Part shown: positions 27,642 through 36,459 of the stretch, in pieces | Layout: every line of letters starts with the position of its first letter | How positions within the stretch are numbered: the stretch's first letter is position 1 | NCBI GenBank assembly: GCA_038205805.1 | Contig: JBBRBO010000008.1 | Location: 10,176-74,175, forward strand | DNA from: JBBSBY01 sp038205805 | Lineage (GTDB): Bacteria > Desulfobacterota > Desulfomonilia > Desulfomonilales > Desulfomonilaceae | Reading direction: 5' to 3' | DNA: 64,000 bases | Made by a program: the position numbers and the translations under genes | Notes under the pieces: model-generated | Told to the model about the DNA's origin: nothing | Database searches by the model: none | The model's input: the letters and a program-made list of their open reading frames with translations, nothing else

Positions 27642-29225
27642 TCAAAGGGTATTTCCGCGGTTCAGCAGCATATTGGGGTCAAGCGCGCTCTTGACGGCTC
27701 TGATGTGGTCCAGGGTAGCCTTACTCGCCATCAACTCAAATAGGGGCTTCTTAAGCTTACCGATGCCGTGCTCACCTGAAACGGTTCCTCCCATTGCGAT
27801 GGTTTGGGCGGCCAAGTCCTTCAGAATTGCACGAAAGTCCTTCAGTTCGTCGGCGTCGTCGGGCATCAGATTGGCATGAAGATGAGCGTTACCGATGTGC
27901 CCGAAGACATACGTGCGTCCCTCTGGGAGCGCGTCATGGAGTTCAAGGAATCCCTCAAGGTGGCGCATAGGGACGGCGCAGTCCGACGCGGCCTTGGTAA
28001 GTCCCGGGCGAATGCGTTTGTTCAGCAGCTCCGGGACCGCCCGTCGTTCGATTATCATGGCACGAACCTGGTTTTCGGCCACAGCCGCCTCGATCTCTAG
28101 GGGATAACCATGATCGGCCATCAGCTCTTGGAAATCGGTCCATTGCTCGAGGTATGAGTCGGCGCCCGTTCCGGGCCGGTATTCCTGCTCTATGTAGAGT
28201 CGGCCATAGAGACTCGGGGCACTGCGATCCGACACCAGCCGGGAGGTTGCGGCGTCGAACCACTCCATACAAGCGGGGCGTATGAGATTCAGGCGCTCAG
28301 CGGCGGCGGGACTTGTGACGAGCGCAAATACCTTGCTGAGGTCCGCATCGGAGTTCGTGCAAACTGCCTCTTCTCGTTCGGGGTGGGTGAACATGTCTAA
28401 TACCTGCACGAGCGCCACAATGGTTCGGCGATCCGGGACCAGGATCATGAGAGAGAAAAAAAGATCTCTCAGAGGGAGCAATCTTGTGCGAATGTTGACG
28501 ATCACCCCGAAGAGGCCTTCCGTGCCGATGAACAGATCCACAAGATCCATGGGCTTGGAAAGCCACAAGCCCGCGGCGGACTTCAGGTCGCGCCAGGACG
28601 GCGAAATCTCCGGCGATAGAGGAATAGCTATGTCATGAGCGAGCCGAGGGTAGGGCAAGGATGCGGGGATGACGAGCGTGTCATCGCGGCATAGAACGTC
28701 CCCGCGTCGGATGTCGATCAACTCGCCTGTGGGGAGAACGACTTGCAGTCCGTCGACGTAATCCCTGGTTGGGCCGTACAGGTAGCTCAGGGCGCCTGAG
28801 GCGTTACACGCAACCGTCCCACCGATGGAGGCTATGTTCTGGGATGTGGGGTCCGGGGGATAAAAGAGCCCCAGGGCCTCCACTGAGCGTTTGTAGTCCA
28901 GCAGGATGGTCCCCGGACGTACTAGGGCGGCGTCTTGCGGTGAAACGCCCGTCAGCCCGCTGAGGTCCAAGACCACTCCGCCTTGGGGCGTGGAGGCTCC
29001 CGTGACCGAGGTCTGCATGGCGATTGTGGTGACCGGTATGCGATAGCGGTTCGCTGCCGTGAGAACGGTCTGGACCTGCGCAGCGTCGGTGGGTCGCACC
29101 CAGGCGTCCGCGTAGCCCGTGTATCGAGACTCATCATAGAGCTTATCATCGAGCGGCGCCTGCGGAACGGGAACGCCGGCGGTCTCGCAAACGCCAAGAA
29201 AGCGACTGATATCGTATAGATTCAT
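27642..29225 (-). CDS. FAD-linked oxidase, GlcD/D-lactate dehydrogenase type
   Basis: A 527-residue flavoprotein of the VAO/PCMH family. The FAD-binding half has VRPTDAAQVQTVLTAANRY, VTGASTPQGGVVLDLSG and PPDPTSQNIASIGGTVACNASG. The C-terminal half has the family markers GHIGNAHLHANL and SGEHGIGKLKKPLF. Enzymes of this group oxidise 2-hydroxy acids such as D-lactate or glycolate and pass electrons to a carrier or the membrane. Start at MNLYDIS; twelve further codons are open. No partner Fe-S (GlcF) gene is next to it, so the electron acceptor is unclear. Confidence 0.88.
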   Translation of the reverse strand: MNLYDISRFLGVCETAGVPVPQAPLDDKLYDESRYTGYADAWVRPTDAAQVQTVLTAANRYRIPVTTIAMQTSVTGASTPQGGVVLDLSGLTGVSPQDAALVRPGTILLDYKRSVEALGLFYPPDPTSQNIASIGGTVACNASGALSYLYGPTRDYVDGLQVVLPTGELIDIRRGDVLCRDDTLVIPASLPYPRLAHDIAIPLSPEISPSWRDLKSAAGLWLSKPMDLVDLFIGTEGLFGVIVNIRTRLLPLRDLFFSLMILVPDRRTIVALVQVLDMFTHPEREEAVCTNSDADLSKVFALVTSPAAAERLNLIRPACMEWFDAATSRLVSDRSAPSLYGRLYIEQEYRPGTGADSYLEQWTDFQELMADHGYPLEIEAAVAENQVRAMIIERRAVPELLNKRIRPGLTKAASDCAVPMRHLEGFLELHDALPEGRTYVFGHIGNAHLHANLMPDDADELKDFRAILKDLAAQTIAMGGTVSGEHGIGKLKKPLFELMASKATLDHIRAVKSALDPNMLLNRGNTL

Positions 29226-29707
29226 GAATGACGTGTTACCGGAACGAAAGCAAAGACGCAAGTGGGCAAAGACCCCCCGAGCGACTCGATACGGGACGCT
29301 GAACGGAGTTTTTGCTATGAACCTGGATTTTGCAAGTGACTCTCCAGGATTCCAGAAAGGTATCGGAACTCTAATCGGTTATGACAAAAAAATATGATAC
29401 TTTCTAAGTTCTACAGAGGTTTGACATAACAGGCTGTTATAACGAAGCCTACCAAAACTTCGGAAGCCTGCTTGCAAAATCTAGGATGAAGCTCATTTCG
29501 GGACGCGCTCACCACAGCGGTAGCGGCATCAACCGTGACGCAGCGATTACCCAAGGGGGCGGACCATAACAAATGGAAATCACGATCTAAATGTAAATTG
29601 TGCTCTCGGCGCACGCATAGCGTCTCTACCAGGTATGCGCCGCCCCCCAGGCAAAGTGAACTTCAAAGAGTGATAAGTATGGACGCTTGGAAATGCGCCC
29701 TTCGTCG
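29226..29707. other. Intergenic region, no supported gene
   Basis: About 480 bases between the flavoprotein start and the HU stop. I see no convincing gene, RNA or promoter. Confidence 0.5.
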
Positions 29708-29992
29708 TTAGCCTTCCGTCTTGACCGTTTCCCGCAGGGATTTTGCAGGATAGAATCGCGGTAGACGCATCGCGGGGATGATCATGTTTTCGCCGGTTCG
29801 CGGATTGACGCCTCTTCTAGGGTTCGTCTCGATGACCTTAAATGTTCCCAGATCCGAGATGCGAATCTTGCCTGTGGAGTTCTTCAGTGAGTCGTGAATG
29901 GTGTCGATGAGGACTTCCAACACCTGATTGGCCACTTTCTTGGGTATATCGGCACGTGATGAAATCAAGCTGACCAATTCCGGTCTCGTCAT
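29708..29992 (-). CDS. HU/IHF family DNA-binding protein
   Basis: A 94-residue nucleoid protein. The sequence MTRPELVSLISSRADIPKKVANQVLEVLIDTI forms the helical dimer body, GKIRISDLGTFKVIETNPRRGVNPRTGENMIIPA the beta arm with the conserved RxGxNPxTGE motif, and FYPAKSLRETV the end. A strong AAGGAGGGAGG precedes the ATG. The RGVNPRTGE arm fits either HU or IHF; I leave the choice open. It is transcribed alone. Confidence 0.93.
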   Translation of the reverse strand: MTRPELVSLISSRADIPKKVANQVLEVLIDTIHDSLKNSTGKIRISDLGTFKVIETNPRRGVNPRTGENMIIPAMRLPRFYPAKSLRETVKTEG

Positions 29993-30394
29993 GGCGCCTC
30001 CCTCCTTGTAACAGGAAAATAATTCCCCACGGATTGGCGCGCTTTAGAAGCGATCTATTCATGGGGTGACAAACGCATCGGGTTTACGATGTACTGAAAA
30101 AATGTGCAATCGCGGGACCAAGAGCCCTTTTTATGAACAGAGGCTCTGAAAGCGCTCTGCTCAAGCGTATTCCTCGGCATAAAACTTGCTCGTAGGCAAG
30201 ATTGTTGGCTGGAACGTCCACATTGTGTGCGTATGTGCGATGGACCGCTTTCCCAGCGGGTCCGTTGCGCCAAATCCGCCTGCCGCCGCGTAAGGCTGGT
30301 AACGCGATTCAAGTTGCGATATACTCTGCAGTTCAGTTGAGCGGCGCCATGAATAAGCACGCTCCTACACTTTACCACGAGAGATTGAGGGGAT
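29993..30394. other. Intergenic region upstream of HU and ndk
   Basis: About 400 bases between divergent genes. A hairpin GGACCGCT-TTCCC-AGCGGGTCC (one bulge) lies near 30241-30262, with no T-run. No gene is supported. Confidence 0.45.
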
Positions 30395-30808
30395 ATGCAG
30401 AGAACGCTGTCGATTATTAAACCGGATGGGGTCCAAAAAAACCTCATTGGAGACGTGATTAAGGTTTTCCAAGATAACGGATTGCGTATCATCGCAATGA
30501 AGATGAAGCTGCTCAGTAAACAAGAGGCTGAGGGGTTTTACTACGTGCATAAAGAACGTCCTTTTTTTGGCGAGCTGGTGGAATTCATGACATCCAGCCC
30601 TTTGGTTCTCATCATCCTCGAGGGTGAAAACGCCATTGCGGCCAACCGTAAGATAATGGGCGCCACTGACCCGAACGAGGCCGAAGCCGGAACAATCCGC
30701 GCCATGTGGGCCGACAGCAAACAAAATAACATCGTGCACGGCTCCGATTCCGAAGAGAGCGCGGCCTTTGAAACCGGGTACTTCTTCGCAGGTATAGAAA
30801 TTTTCTAA
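30395..30808 (+). CDS. ndk: Nucleoside diphosphate kinase
   Basis: A 137-residue enzyme that equalises NTP pools by phospho-transfer through an active-site histidine. It begins MQRTLSIIKPDGVQKNLIG, has RPFFGELVEFMTSSP, and the catalytic H115 in NNIVHGSDS. GAGGGG lies upstream of the ATG. Length is normal. A reversed MITE-like element separates it from rlmN. Confidence 0.97.
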   Translation: MQRTLSIIKPDGVQKNLIGDVIKVFQDNGLRIIAMKMKLLSKQEAEGFYYVHKERPFFGELVEFMTSSPLVLIILEGENAIAANRKIMGATDPNEAEAGTIRAMWADSKQNNIVHGSDSEESAAFETGYFFAGIEIF

Positions 30809-30985
30809 TGCCGCGTCGGCTTTGAGGCCGCTCTGCACCGAGTGCCCATAGGAGGGGACTCATCTCTCCTCCGAATGCCCAATGGGCGGCCGAGTTTCGT
30901 CGAGGGCTATCGAGATATCGTGGGGTAGATTCCCCCCTCCGACGGGCGCTCTTCAGCTCAGGCGAACGGACTGTGTTCTCCACTT

Positions 30986-31208
30986 ATTCCGAAGTGCTTT
31001 CACAAGAGTAAGATCGGCGGAGCTTTTGTTCCAAAGCAGGTTTTTTCAACCTCTTTCTATGGATGTATGATAATCGCCGAAAGCGGCATTTTCTCGCTGA
31101 GAAAAGCCGGTTTCGGCAATTGCAAAATGTCTTGGAGAGGGGTTTGGGACCCGTCCTTTCTTTCAAGAAGGTTCTCCCCACTATTACTTCTTTGATTCGG
31201 CATTGTGT
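30986..31208 (-). mobile_element. MITE-like element, full copy, reversed (copy 3)
   Basis: About 223 bp on the minus strand. It has GTGCTTTCACAAGAGTAAGATCG near the left (element right end), the central hairpin with CCGAAAGCGGC/GCCGGTTTCGG arms, and the first hairpin with TTTCAAGAAGGTTCTCCCC near 31180. Its outer ends are more worn than in other copies. It lies between ndk and rlmN. Confidence 0.8.
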
Positions 31209-31269
31209 CAGGCGCAGAACTCCCCGGTCACAACGGTAACCGTATCAGAGGCGACAAACCATCACAAAC

Positions 31270-32376
31270 ATGAATGAGCAATCCTCAAAAAGCATTTCTG
31301 AAGCGCCGCCGAACCTCATTGGATTAACGCAAGAGGAACTGGAAACCTACCTTCAGGGCTTAGGTAAACAGAAATTTCGAGCGACCCAAATCATGAAATG
31401 GGTTCACGGCGCCATGGTGAATTCCTTCGAGGAAATGACCAACCTGGGGAAGGACTTCAGAGAAAACCTATCCCGGACCACGACCATTCACCTGCCGGAG
31501 GTTACGCTCGAAACAGCGTCAGCGGACGGAACGCGCAAATTCCTCCTGGAGCTTGCCGACGGCGAGGCCATTGAGACGGTGCTCATTCCCGGGCCGGATC
31601 ACGACACATTATGCGTGTCGTCCCAGGTGGGATGCGCAATGGGGTGCCGTTTCTGCCGCACGGCCGGCATGGGGTTCATCCGCAATCTCACCTCAGCGGA
31701 GATCGTGGGGCAATTGCTCCGTGTTCGCCGCGCCTCACCGGGGTCGCACATCACGAACATTGTATTCATGGGTATGGGAGAGCCCCTGGCTAATCTTGAC
31801 AACGTGGCTCGCGCCATCCGCATCATGACGAGTCCTAATGGGCCTCAGATCTCCTGGCGACACCTTACTGTGTCCACGTGCGGCCTTGTCCCTCAGATAC
31901 GGCAATTGGGTGAAACCGTGCGCGCCAAACTCGCCGTGAGCCTGAACGCCACCACGGATGAGCAACGCTGCGCCATTATGCCCATCAACAAAAAGTATCC
32001 TATCGCCGAGCTGATGCGAGCCTTGGCTGAATACCCTTTGCCTCGTCGAGACAGAATCACCATCGAGTATGCCCTCATCCGCGGCCACAACGACTCGGAT
32101 GCGGATGCGAAACGGCTTGTGCGGCTGCTCAATCCCATTCGAGCGAAGGTCAATCTCATACCCTTAAACGACGACGCAGTGTGCGATCTCAAGAGTTCGC
32201 TCCCTGAGCGGGCGCACAGATTTCAAAAGCTGCTGATGTCAAAGTCGCTCATGGCCATAATACGCAAGTCGCGGGGCAGAGACATCCTGGCCGCGTGCGG
32301 ACAACTGGCCGCAGATCGAGGCAAAGCCCATGAGTGTTCCCATTGTAGATCTGATTCAGGCGCTCTCAAACCCTGA
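31270..32376 (+). CDS. rlmN: Dual-specificity 23S rRNA/tRNA adenine C2-methyltransferase RlmN
   Basis: A 368-residue radical-SAM methyltransferase that makes m2A in 23S rRNA and some tRNAs. The Fe-S cluster motif CxxxCxxC is C122-AMG-C126-RF-C129, with GMGFIRNLT after it and VFMGMGEPLAN next. The C-terminal Cys in ILAACGQL is the methyl-transfer residue. Length is normal. The next gene begins inside it, a 47-base overlap. A pilF-like TPR gene further down recalls the common rlmN-pilF neighbourhood. Confidence 0.95.
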   Translation: MNEQSSKSISEAPPNLIGLTQEELETYLQGLGKQKFRATQIMKWVHGAMVNSFEEMTNLGKDFRENLSRTTTIHLPEVTLETASADGTRKFLLELADGEAIETVLIPGPDHDTLCVSSQVGCAMGCRFCRTAGMGFIRNLTSAEIVGQLLRVRRASPGSHITNIVFMGMGEPLANLDNVARAIRIMTSPNGPQISWRHLTVSTCGLVPQIRQLGETVRAKLAVSLNATTDEQRCAIMPINKKYPIAELMRALAEYPLPRRDRITIEYALIRGHNDSDADAKRLVRLLNPIRAKVNLIPLNDDAVCDLKSSLPERAHRFQKLLMSKSLMAIIRKSRGRDILAACGQLAADRGKAHECSHCRSDSGALKP

Positions 32377-33346
32377 AATCTACCCGCATAAACCGGCGTC
32401 GGTGAGCGTGGTTCAAACCCACGCCTCCGTAGTGTTCATCGCCGGTGAGTTTGTTTATAAGATCAAGAAGCCACTTAATCTTCACTTTCTTGACTACTCC
32501 ACGTTCGGAAAGCGCACACACTTCTGCAGTCTCGAGGTGAAGCTTAATTCCCGATATTCGACGGGTGTTTATCTGGGCGTGGTCTTCATTCACACGGGTC
32601 CGGCCGGCTTGACCCTTGAAGAAATCGGCGACCCCGTGGAGTCGGCTCTGCTGATGCGGCACGTTCCCGAGGAATTGCTGCTCATCAATCAGATCAAGAC
32701 TCACCTGCAGCCTATCGAGCTGGTGGAGCTGGTGGCGGACAGCATCGCCGGTTTCCATGCCGTGGCTGAGCGGAACCCGCACATTACGGAATTCGGTTCA
32801 CCGTGCTGTATCCGCACAAATCTCCAAGAGAACTTCGACCAAACCGAGCGTCTGATAGGCCGCACGATTTCGAGGGAAATCTATGACGGCCTCCAGGCGG
32901 CCTCGGAGCTGTTCATGAGAAACCATGAGGACTTGTTCCAAGCTCGGATGAGCAGGGGCTACATCAGGGATTGCCACGGCGACCTGCATTTGGACCATGT
33001 GCTCATGGGCGAAAGCGTCATGCTCTTGGATTGCATTGAGTTCAACCACAGGTTTCGGTATGGCGATACCGCCTCGGACATGGCTTTTCTCCTCATGGAC
33101 CTCGATTTCCAGGGCTACCGGGAGGCCTCGCAAAAGGCCGCTCTGCGATACGCCAACGCTGCGGGGGACGAGAGCGCTTTGAAGCTCTTCCCGTTCTACA
33201 AATCGTATCGAGCCTTTGTCAGGGGCAAGGTCTGGGGCTTTGTGCTGGACGAGCCCGAGGTGGCCGCCCAGGCAAAAGAGGCTGCCGCACGCCTCTCACG
33301 CGACTATTTCGCCCTCGCCGCTCGACTTCTCGGGGTGGCGGGCTGA
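32330..33346 (+). CDS. APH-like (COG2187-type) kinase family protein
   Basis: A 338-residue protein with an aminoglycoside-phosphotransferase-like fold. The N-lobe has ASVVFIAGEFVYKIKKPLNLHFLDYS, with the ATP-binding Lys, and the catalytic loop is RDCHGDLHLDHVLM followed by the metal site LLDCIEFN. In many bacteria this domain is fused to a P-loop kinase; here the P-loop half is absent. It starts 47 bases inside rlmN and is presumably co-transcribed with it. The substrate is unknown. Confidence 0.82.
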   Translation: MSVPIVDLIQALSNPEIYPHKPASVSVVQTHASVVFIAGEFVYKIKKPLNLHFLDYSTFGKRTHFCSLEVKLNSRYSTGVYLGVVFIHTGPAGLTLEEIGDPVESALLMRHVPEELLLINQIKTHLQPIELVELVADSIAGFHAVAERNPHITEFGSPCCIRTNLQENFDQTERLIGRTISREIYDGLQAASELFMRNHEDLFQARMSRGYIRDCHGDLHLDHVLMGESVMLLDCIEFNHRFRYGDTASDMAFLLMDLDFQGYREASQKAALRYANAAGDESALKLFPFYKSYRAFVRGKVWGFVLDEPEVAAQAKEAAARLSRDYFALAARLLGVAG

Positions 33347-33826
33347 CAACGGCGTCGCCGTCACGTGATTGGCGTTGATGAGTCCTTGTCCGACACAGGC
33401 AGCTCCAATGGCTGTGTATGCCGATGCACGGGTAGTTGGCTCTCGTCCGGCCGCAATAATTCCTCTCCTCGCGTACTAGTAGTCATCGCGTGTGAAGCCG
33501 TGACACCGATAAACAGTCGTGATTTAATGGCGGAATTTTTTGGCGCCCTAGCTCCTTCCATAAATATTCACATGTCTTACATTAAGAATCAACCGCAACT
33601 TGGCTGTTTAACTGAAGATTGCCTTGACAAAAACCTTTAAGAACCATATACCTTATGTGCGACACAAGGTGCGTAACCGTTCACCCGACGCCGCTAATCG
33701 TTGGAAATGATGACCAAATTGTGCTCAGGCCAAGCTCGACTTCTCTTTACGGTGGTTCATCGTCATTCCACGAATTTGCGGGTTCGGTGAGCGATTACCA
33801 CTATCTCGTATGAATGAGGGTTACCC
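33347..33826. other. Long leader region before the TPR lipoprotein gene
   Basis: About 480 bases without a supported gene. It holds the promoter at 33624-33652, so the transcript would have a leader of about 170 bases. I see no clear riboswitch in it. Confidence 0.5.
33624..33652 (+). promoter_or_regulatory. Sigma-70 promoter of the TPR lipoprotein gene
   Basis: TTGACA (33624-33629), a 17-base spacer and TATACC (33647-33652). The -35 is perfect and the -10 matches four of six bases. Confidence 0.6.
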
Positions 33827-34723
33827 ATGGCGAACATCAGGCTATTGACTTCCACTGCCGTGATATGTGTGCTCCTTTTGGGCTGTGTTCCTCCGGGCGC
33901 CCGCGGTCCCAGTCCCATGAAGAATGAAGCGCAACTGAAATACCAGCTCGGAATCGCATACATAAATGAAGGAAAATCGCCTCAAGCCGTAAAAGAACTG
34001 CATGCCGCCCAGACCTTAGAGCCGAACAATGCGGACATTGAACATGCGCTGGGTTTGGCATACCAGCAAAAGCAGCTCTTCGATAAGGCCGTTGACCAAT
34101 ACGATAAGGCGCTCAAGCTGAATCCTAAGCTGACGGAAGCGCGGAACAATTACGGCACCGCGCTTATGTCTCAGGGAAAGTATAACGAGGCCTTGGCGCA
34201 GTTCGAGTTGTGTTTGAAAGACCCGGACTACACTACCCCTGAGAAGGCGCTCTACAACATGGGAGTGGCGTATTTCAGCAAAGGTGATCTGGACAACGCC
34301 ATCGAGCAATACCAAAAATCACTGAAAGAGCGGGAAGATAACGTTAACACGCTCTTTAACCTGGCCTATTGTTTCGAATCTAAGAAGAACTATCCCAAAG
34401 CCATGGAATTGTACAAGAAAGCCATGGAATGGGATCCCACGTTCAAAGACCCGCAGTATAGAATGGCCATAATCTACAGCGAACAAGAGAACTACCCTGC
34501 GGCCCTGGAGCTACTGAGCAAAGCCACTGAAAAAGACACTTCAAACCTTGAGGCGCAGTTTCTCTTAGGGCAAATTTACCTCAAGATGGGTAAGATGGAC
34601 GCGGGCCTCAAAAAGATGGAACTTGTCGCCAAAAGCGACCCAGGCAGCGAGTTGGCCCAACGGTCCCAGGAAGAGATCTCCAAGTCCAAGCTCATCATGG
34701 GCGCCAAAGCGGACAAGAAATAG
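33827..34723 (+). CDS. PilF/PilW-like TPR lipoprotein
   Basis: A 298-residue lipoprotein (signal peptide with lipobox LLLG-C, about residue 20) carrying about six TPR repeats, for example YQLGIAYINEGKSPQAVKELHAAQTLEPNN and YNMGVAYFSKGDLDNAIEQYQKSL. The family includes the type IV pilus pilotin PilF/PilW, and rlmN-pilF linkage is common, so that role is plausible; other TPR lipoproteins look the same. GAGGG lies upstream of the ATG. Decayed MITE-like DNA follows the stop. Confidence 0.8.
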   Translation: MANIRLLTSTAVICVLLLGCVPPGARGPSPMKNEAQLKYQLGIAYINEGKSPQAVKELHAAQTLEPNNADIEHALGLAYQQKQLFDKAVDQYDKALKLNPKLTEARNNYGTALMSQGKYNEALAQFELCLKDPDYTTPEKALYNMGVAYFSKGDLDNAIEQYQKSLKEREDNVNTLFNLAYCFESKKNYPKAMELYKKAMEWDPTFKDPQYRMAIIYSEQENYPAALELLSKATEKDTSNLEAQFLLGQIYLKMGKMDAGLKKMELVAKSDPGSELAQRSQEEISKSKLIMGAKADKK

Positions 34724-34726
34724 TGG

Positions 34727-34900
34727 TGGGGAGACCCTTCGAGTAAGAAGGCTTCTCCCGACGCCCGTCTCCCAGAATGCCGGCGATCGCGAACGAGCGC
34801 TTCTCGGAGAGACGTGCTCTGTTGCGGCGCAGAGCAGGCTTTCTTAGAAAAAAGTTGAGAAAGTCCAATTTGTAAGAACAAGTTTACCGATAATAGCTCC
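34727..34900 (+). mobile_element. MITE-like element, decayed copy (copy 4)
   Basis: A first hairpin GGGGAGACCCTTC with GAAGGCTTCTCCC is followed by CCCGTCTCCCAGAA, then TTTCTTAGAAAA and AAGTTTACCGATA, which align in order with the intact family. The middle has drifted. Directly after the TPR gene, the first hairpin could still terminate transcription. Confidence 0.5.
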
Positions 34901-34960
34901 GTTGTATGCGAATAGGTAACCGGTCCGCTAAACAATCATCAAGAAAACACAGGTGACACT

Positions 34961-35551
34961 ATGCCTAAGATAACCAGGGCGCTCATCAGCGTCACGGACA
35001 AATCGGGAATAGAGGCTTTCGGAAGGGCGCTTTCCGAGTTCAACATCGAACTGCTGTCCACCGGAGGAACGGCGGCGACCCTTGCCAAAGCCGGGGTCCC
35101 CATCCGGGAGGTGTCGGATTTCACGGGTTTTCCTGAGATGCTTGACGGTCGCGTGAAGACGCTTCATCCCAAGATTCACGGGGGGATTCTCGGAATCAGG
35201 TCTAAAGCGGAACATTCCCAGGCAATGTCGGATCACGGTATAGTTCCGATCGACATGGTAGTTGTGAACCTATATGCCTTTGAGAAGACCGTGGCTCGTC
35301 CTGGGTGCGATCTCGATGACGCCATCGAGAATATCGACATCGGCGGCCCTACGCTGCTGCGAGCTGCGGCAAAAAACTACAAGTTCGTAACCGTGGTGAC
35401 GGATAGTCACGACTACGATACAATTGTTCAAGAAATGAAAACGAATGATGGATCGGTTTCCGTCCAAACAAACTTTGCGATGGCCAAGAAGGTCTTTGCC
35501 CTAACATCACGCTACGATGGGGCGATTTCGGATTACCTGGAGAGGCGGTGA
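34961..35551 (+). CDS. purH: Stand-alone IMP cyclohydrolase (N-terminal half of PurH)
   Basis: A 196-residue protein equal to only the MGS-like IMP cyclohydrolase domain of PurH, which closes FAICAR to IMP, the last step of purine synthesis. It shows RALISVTDKSGIEAF, LLSTGGTAATL, VSDFTGFPEMLDGRVKTLHPKIHGGIL and ENIDIGGPTLLRAAAKN. The C-terminal AICAR transformylase half (about 320 residues) is absent and there is no remnant, as purE begins at the stop codon. The formyl-transfer step must be elsewhere, by a separate transformylase or PurP-like enzyme. Confidence 0.93.
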   Translation: MPKITRALISVTDKSGIEAFGRALSEFNIELLSTGGTAATLAKAGVPIREVSDFTGFPEMLDGRVKTLHPKIHGGILGIRSKAEHSQAMSDHGIVPIDMVVVNLYAFEKTVARPGCDLDDAIENIDIGGPTLLRAAAKNYKFVTVVTDSHDYDTIVQEMKTNDGSVSVQTNFAMAKKVFALTSRYDGAISDYLERR

Positions 35552-36108
35552 CCGACAACATGGATATGCACGGCTCTCAAGCCCTTATTCTCATGGGCAG
35601 CGACTCAGACCTAAAGGTCATGAATAAGGCTGCGGAAATACTGGGCGCATTCAAGATCGCCCATACGATGACCGTAGCTTCGGCGCACAGAACCCCGGAT
35701 CGAGTGATGCGACTGGCAAAGGCCGCTGAAACCGCGGAGGTCAAGGTCATCATAGCGGGCGCGGGCATGGCCGCACATTTGGCCGGTTTCCTGGCCGCGC
35801 ATACCATCTTGCCGGTAATCGGCGTTCCATTGGAGGCGTCCCCGCTGGGTGGACTGGACGCCCTCCTCTCGACGGTCCAGATGCCGGGCGGTGTGCCCGT
35901 AGCCTGTATGGGCATCGGGTCCGCAGGCGCCAAGAATGCGGCCCTGTTCGCTGTCGAGATCCTGGCTTTGAACGACGAGGGCTTGCGGACGCAGCTCCGG
36001 GAGTATCGCGCTCGTCAAGCTAAGAAGATCGAGGAAAAAGCGGCGCGCATAGAAGCTCGGTACGCCGACGACGAAGATTTCTCCGGTATGGACGATACTC
36101 TGGCGTAG
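35548..36108 (+). CDS. purE: N5-carboxyaminoimidazole ribonucleotide mutase PurE
   Basis: A 186-residue class I PurE. It shows MGSDSDLKVM, ASAHRTPDRV, IIAGAGMAAHLAGFLAA, GVPLEASPLGGLDALLSTVQMPGGVPV and IGSAGAKNAALFA. It begins with GTG in a GTGA overlap with the purH-N stop, so translation is coupled. The protein has an extra C-terminal tail of about 30 charged residues. The step it catalyses is four reactions upstream of IMP cyclohydrolase. Confidence 0.95.
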   Translation: MTDNMDMHGSQALILMGSDSDLKVMNKAAEILGAFKIAHTMTVASAHRTPDRVMRLAKAAETAEVKVIIAGAGMAAHLAGFLAAHTILPVIGVPLEASPLGGLDALLSTVQMPGGVPVACMGIGSAGAKNAALFAVEILALNDEGLRTQLREYRARQAKKIEEKAARIEARYADDEDFSGMDDTLA

Positions 36109-36136
36109 CGGCGCCGTCCCCTGAGCGCTGCATCTC

Positions 36137-36353
36137 ATGCCAATGCGCAATCAAAGAAGTAAGAGTGGGGGACAACCTTCTTTAAAGTTTGTCTCCAAAC
36201 CCCTCTTCAAGAGCTTTGGCAATTGCCGAAACCAGCTTTTCTCAAGGACAAAATGCCGCTTTCAATACTCCCTAGTCTCTTAGAAGAGCTGGGAAAAATC
36301 TGCTTTGCAACAAAAGCTCCGCTGATAGTACTTCTGTGAAAGCACATTGGTAT
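36137..36353 (+). mobile_element. MITE-like element, full copy (copy 5)
   Basis: About 217 bp from ATGCCAATGCG to CACATTGGTAT. The first hairpin is GGGGGACAACCTTC/AAGTTTGTCTCC and the second has drifted in its right arm. It lies between the convergent stops of purE and the aldolase. Confidence 0.82.
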
Positions 36354-36404
36354 CAGACCGTCGGACGCGAGCGTGCATGTACGCCTGCGTCCGATGGTTA
36401 GGAA

Positions 36405-36427
36405 GAAGCCTTCCGTCAGGAAGCTTC
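36405..36427 (-). terminator. Terminator-like hairpin after the aldolase gene
   Basis: GAAGCTTCC and GGAAGGCTTC pair around TGAC on the minus strand, with one bulge, then TTCC. It lies about 35 bases after the aldolase stop. It resembles the first hairpin of the MITE-like family and may derive from one. Confidence 0.5.
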
Positions 36428-36459
36428 TCCCTCTCTTGCTTCTTCAAGCAAAGTTGCCG

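Noticed and set aside
34961..35551. PurH frameshift or truncation by assembly error
   Set aside because: purE begins exactly at the stop with a GTGA overlap and no transformylase sequence follows, so this is a natural short form.
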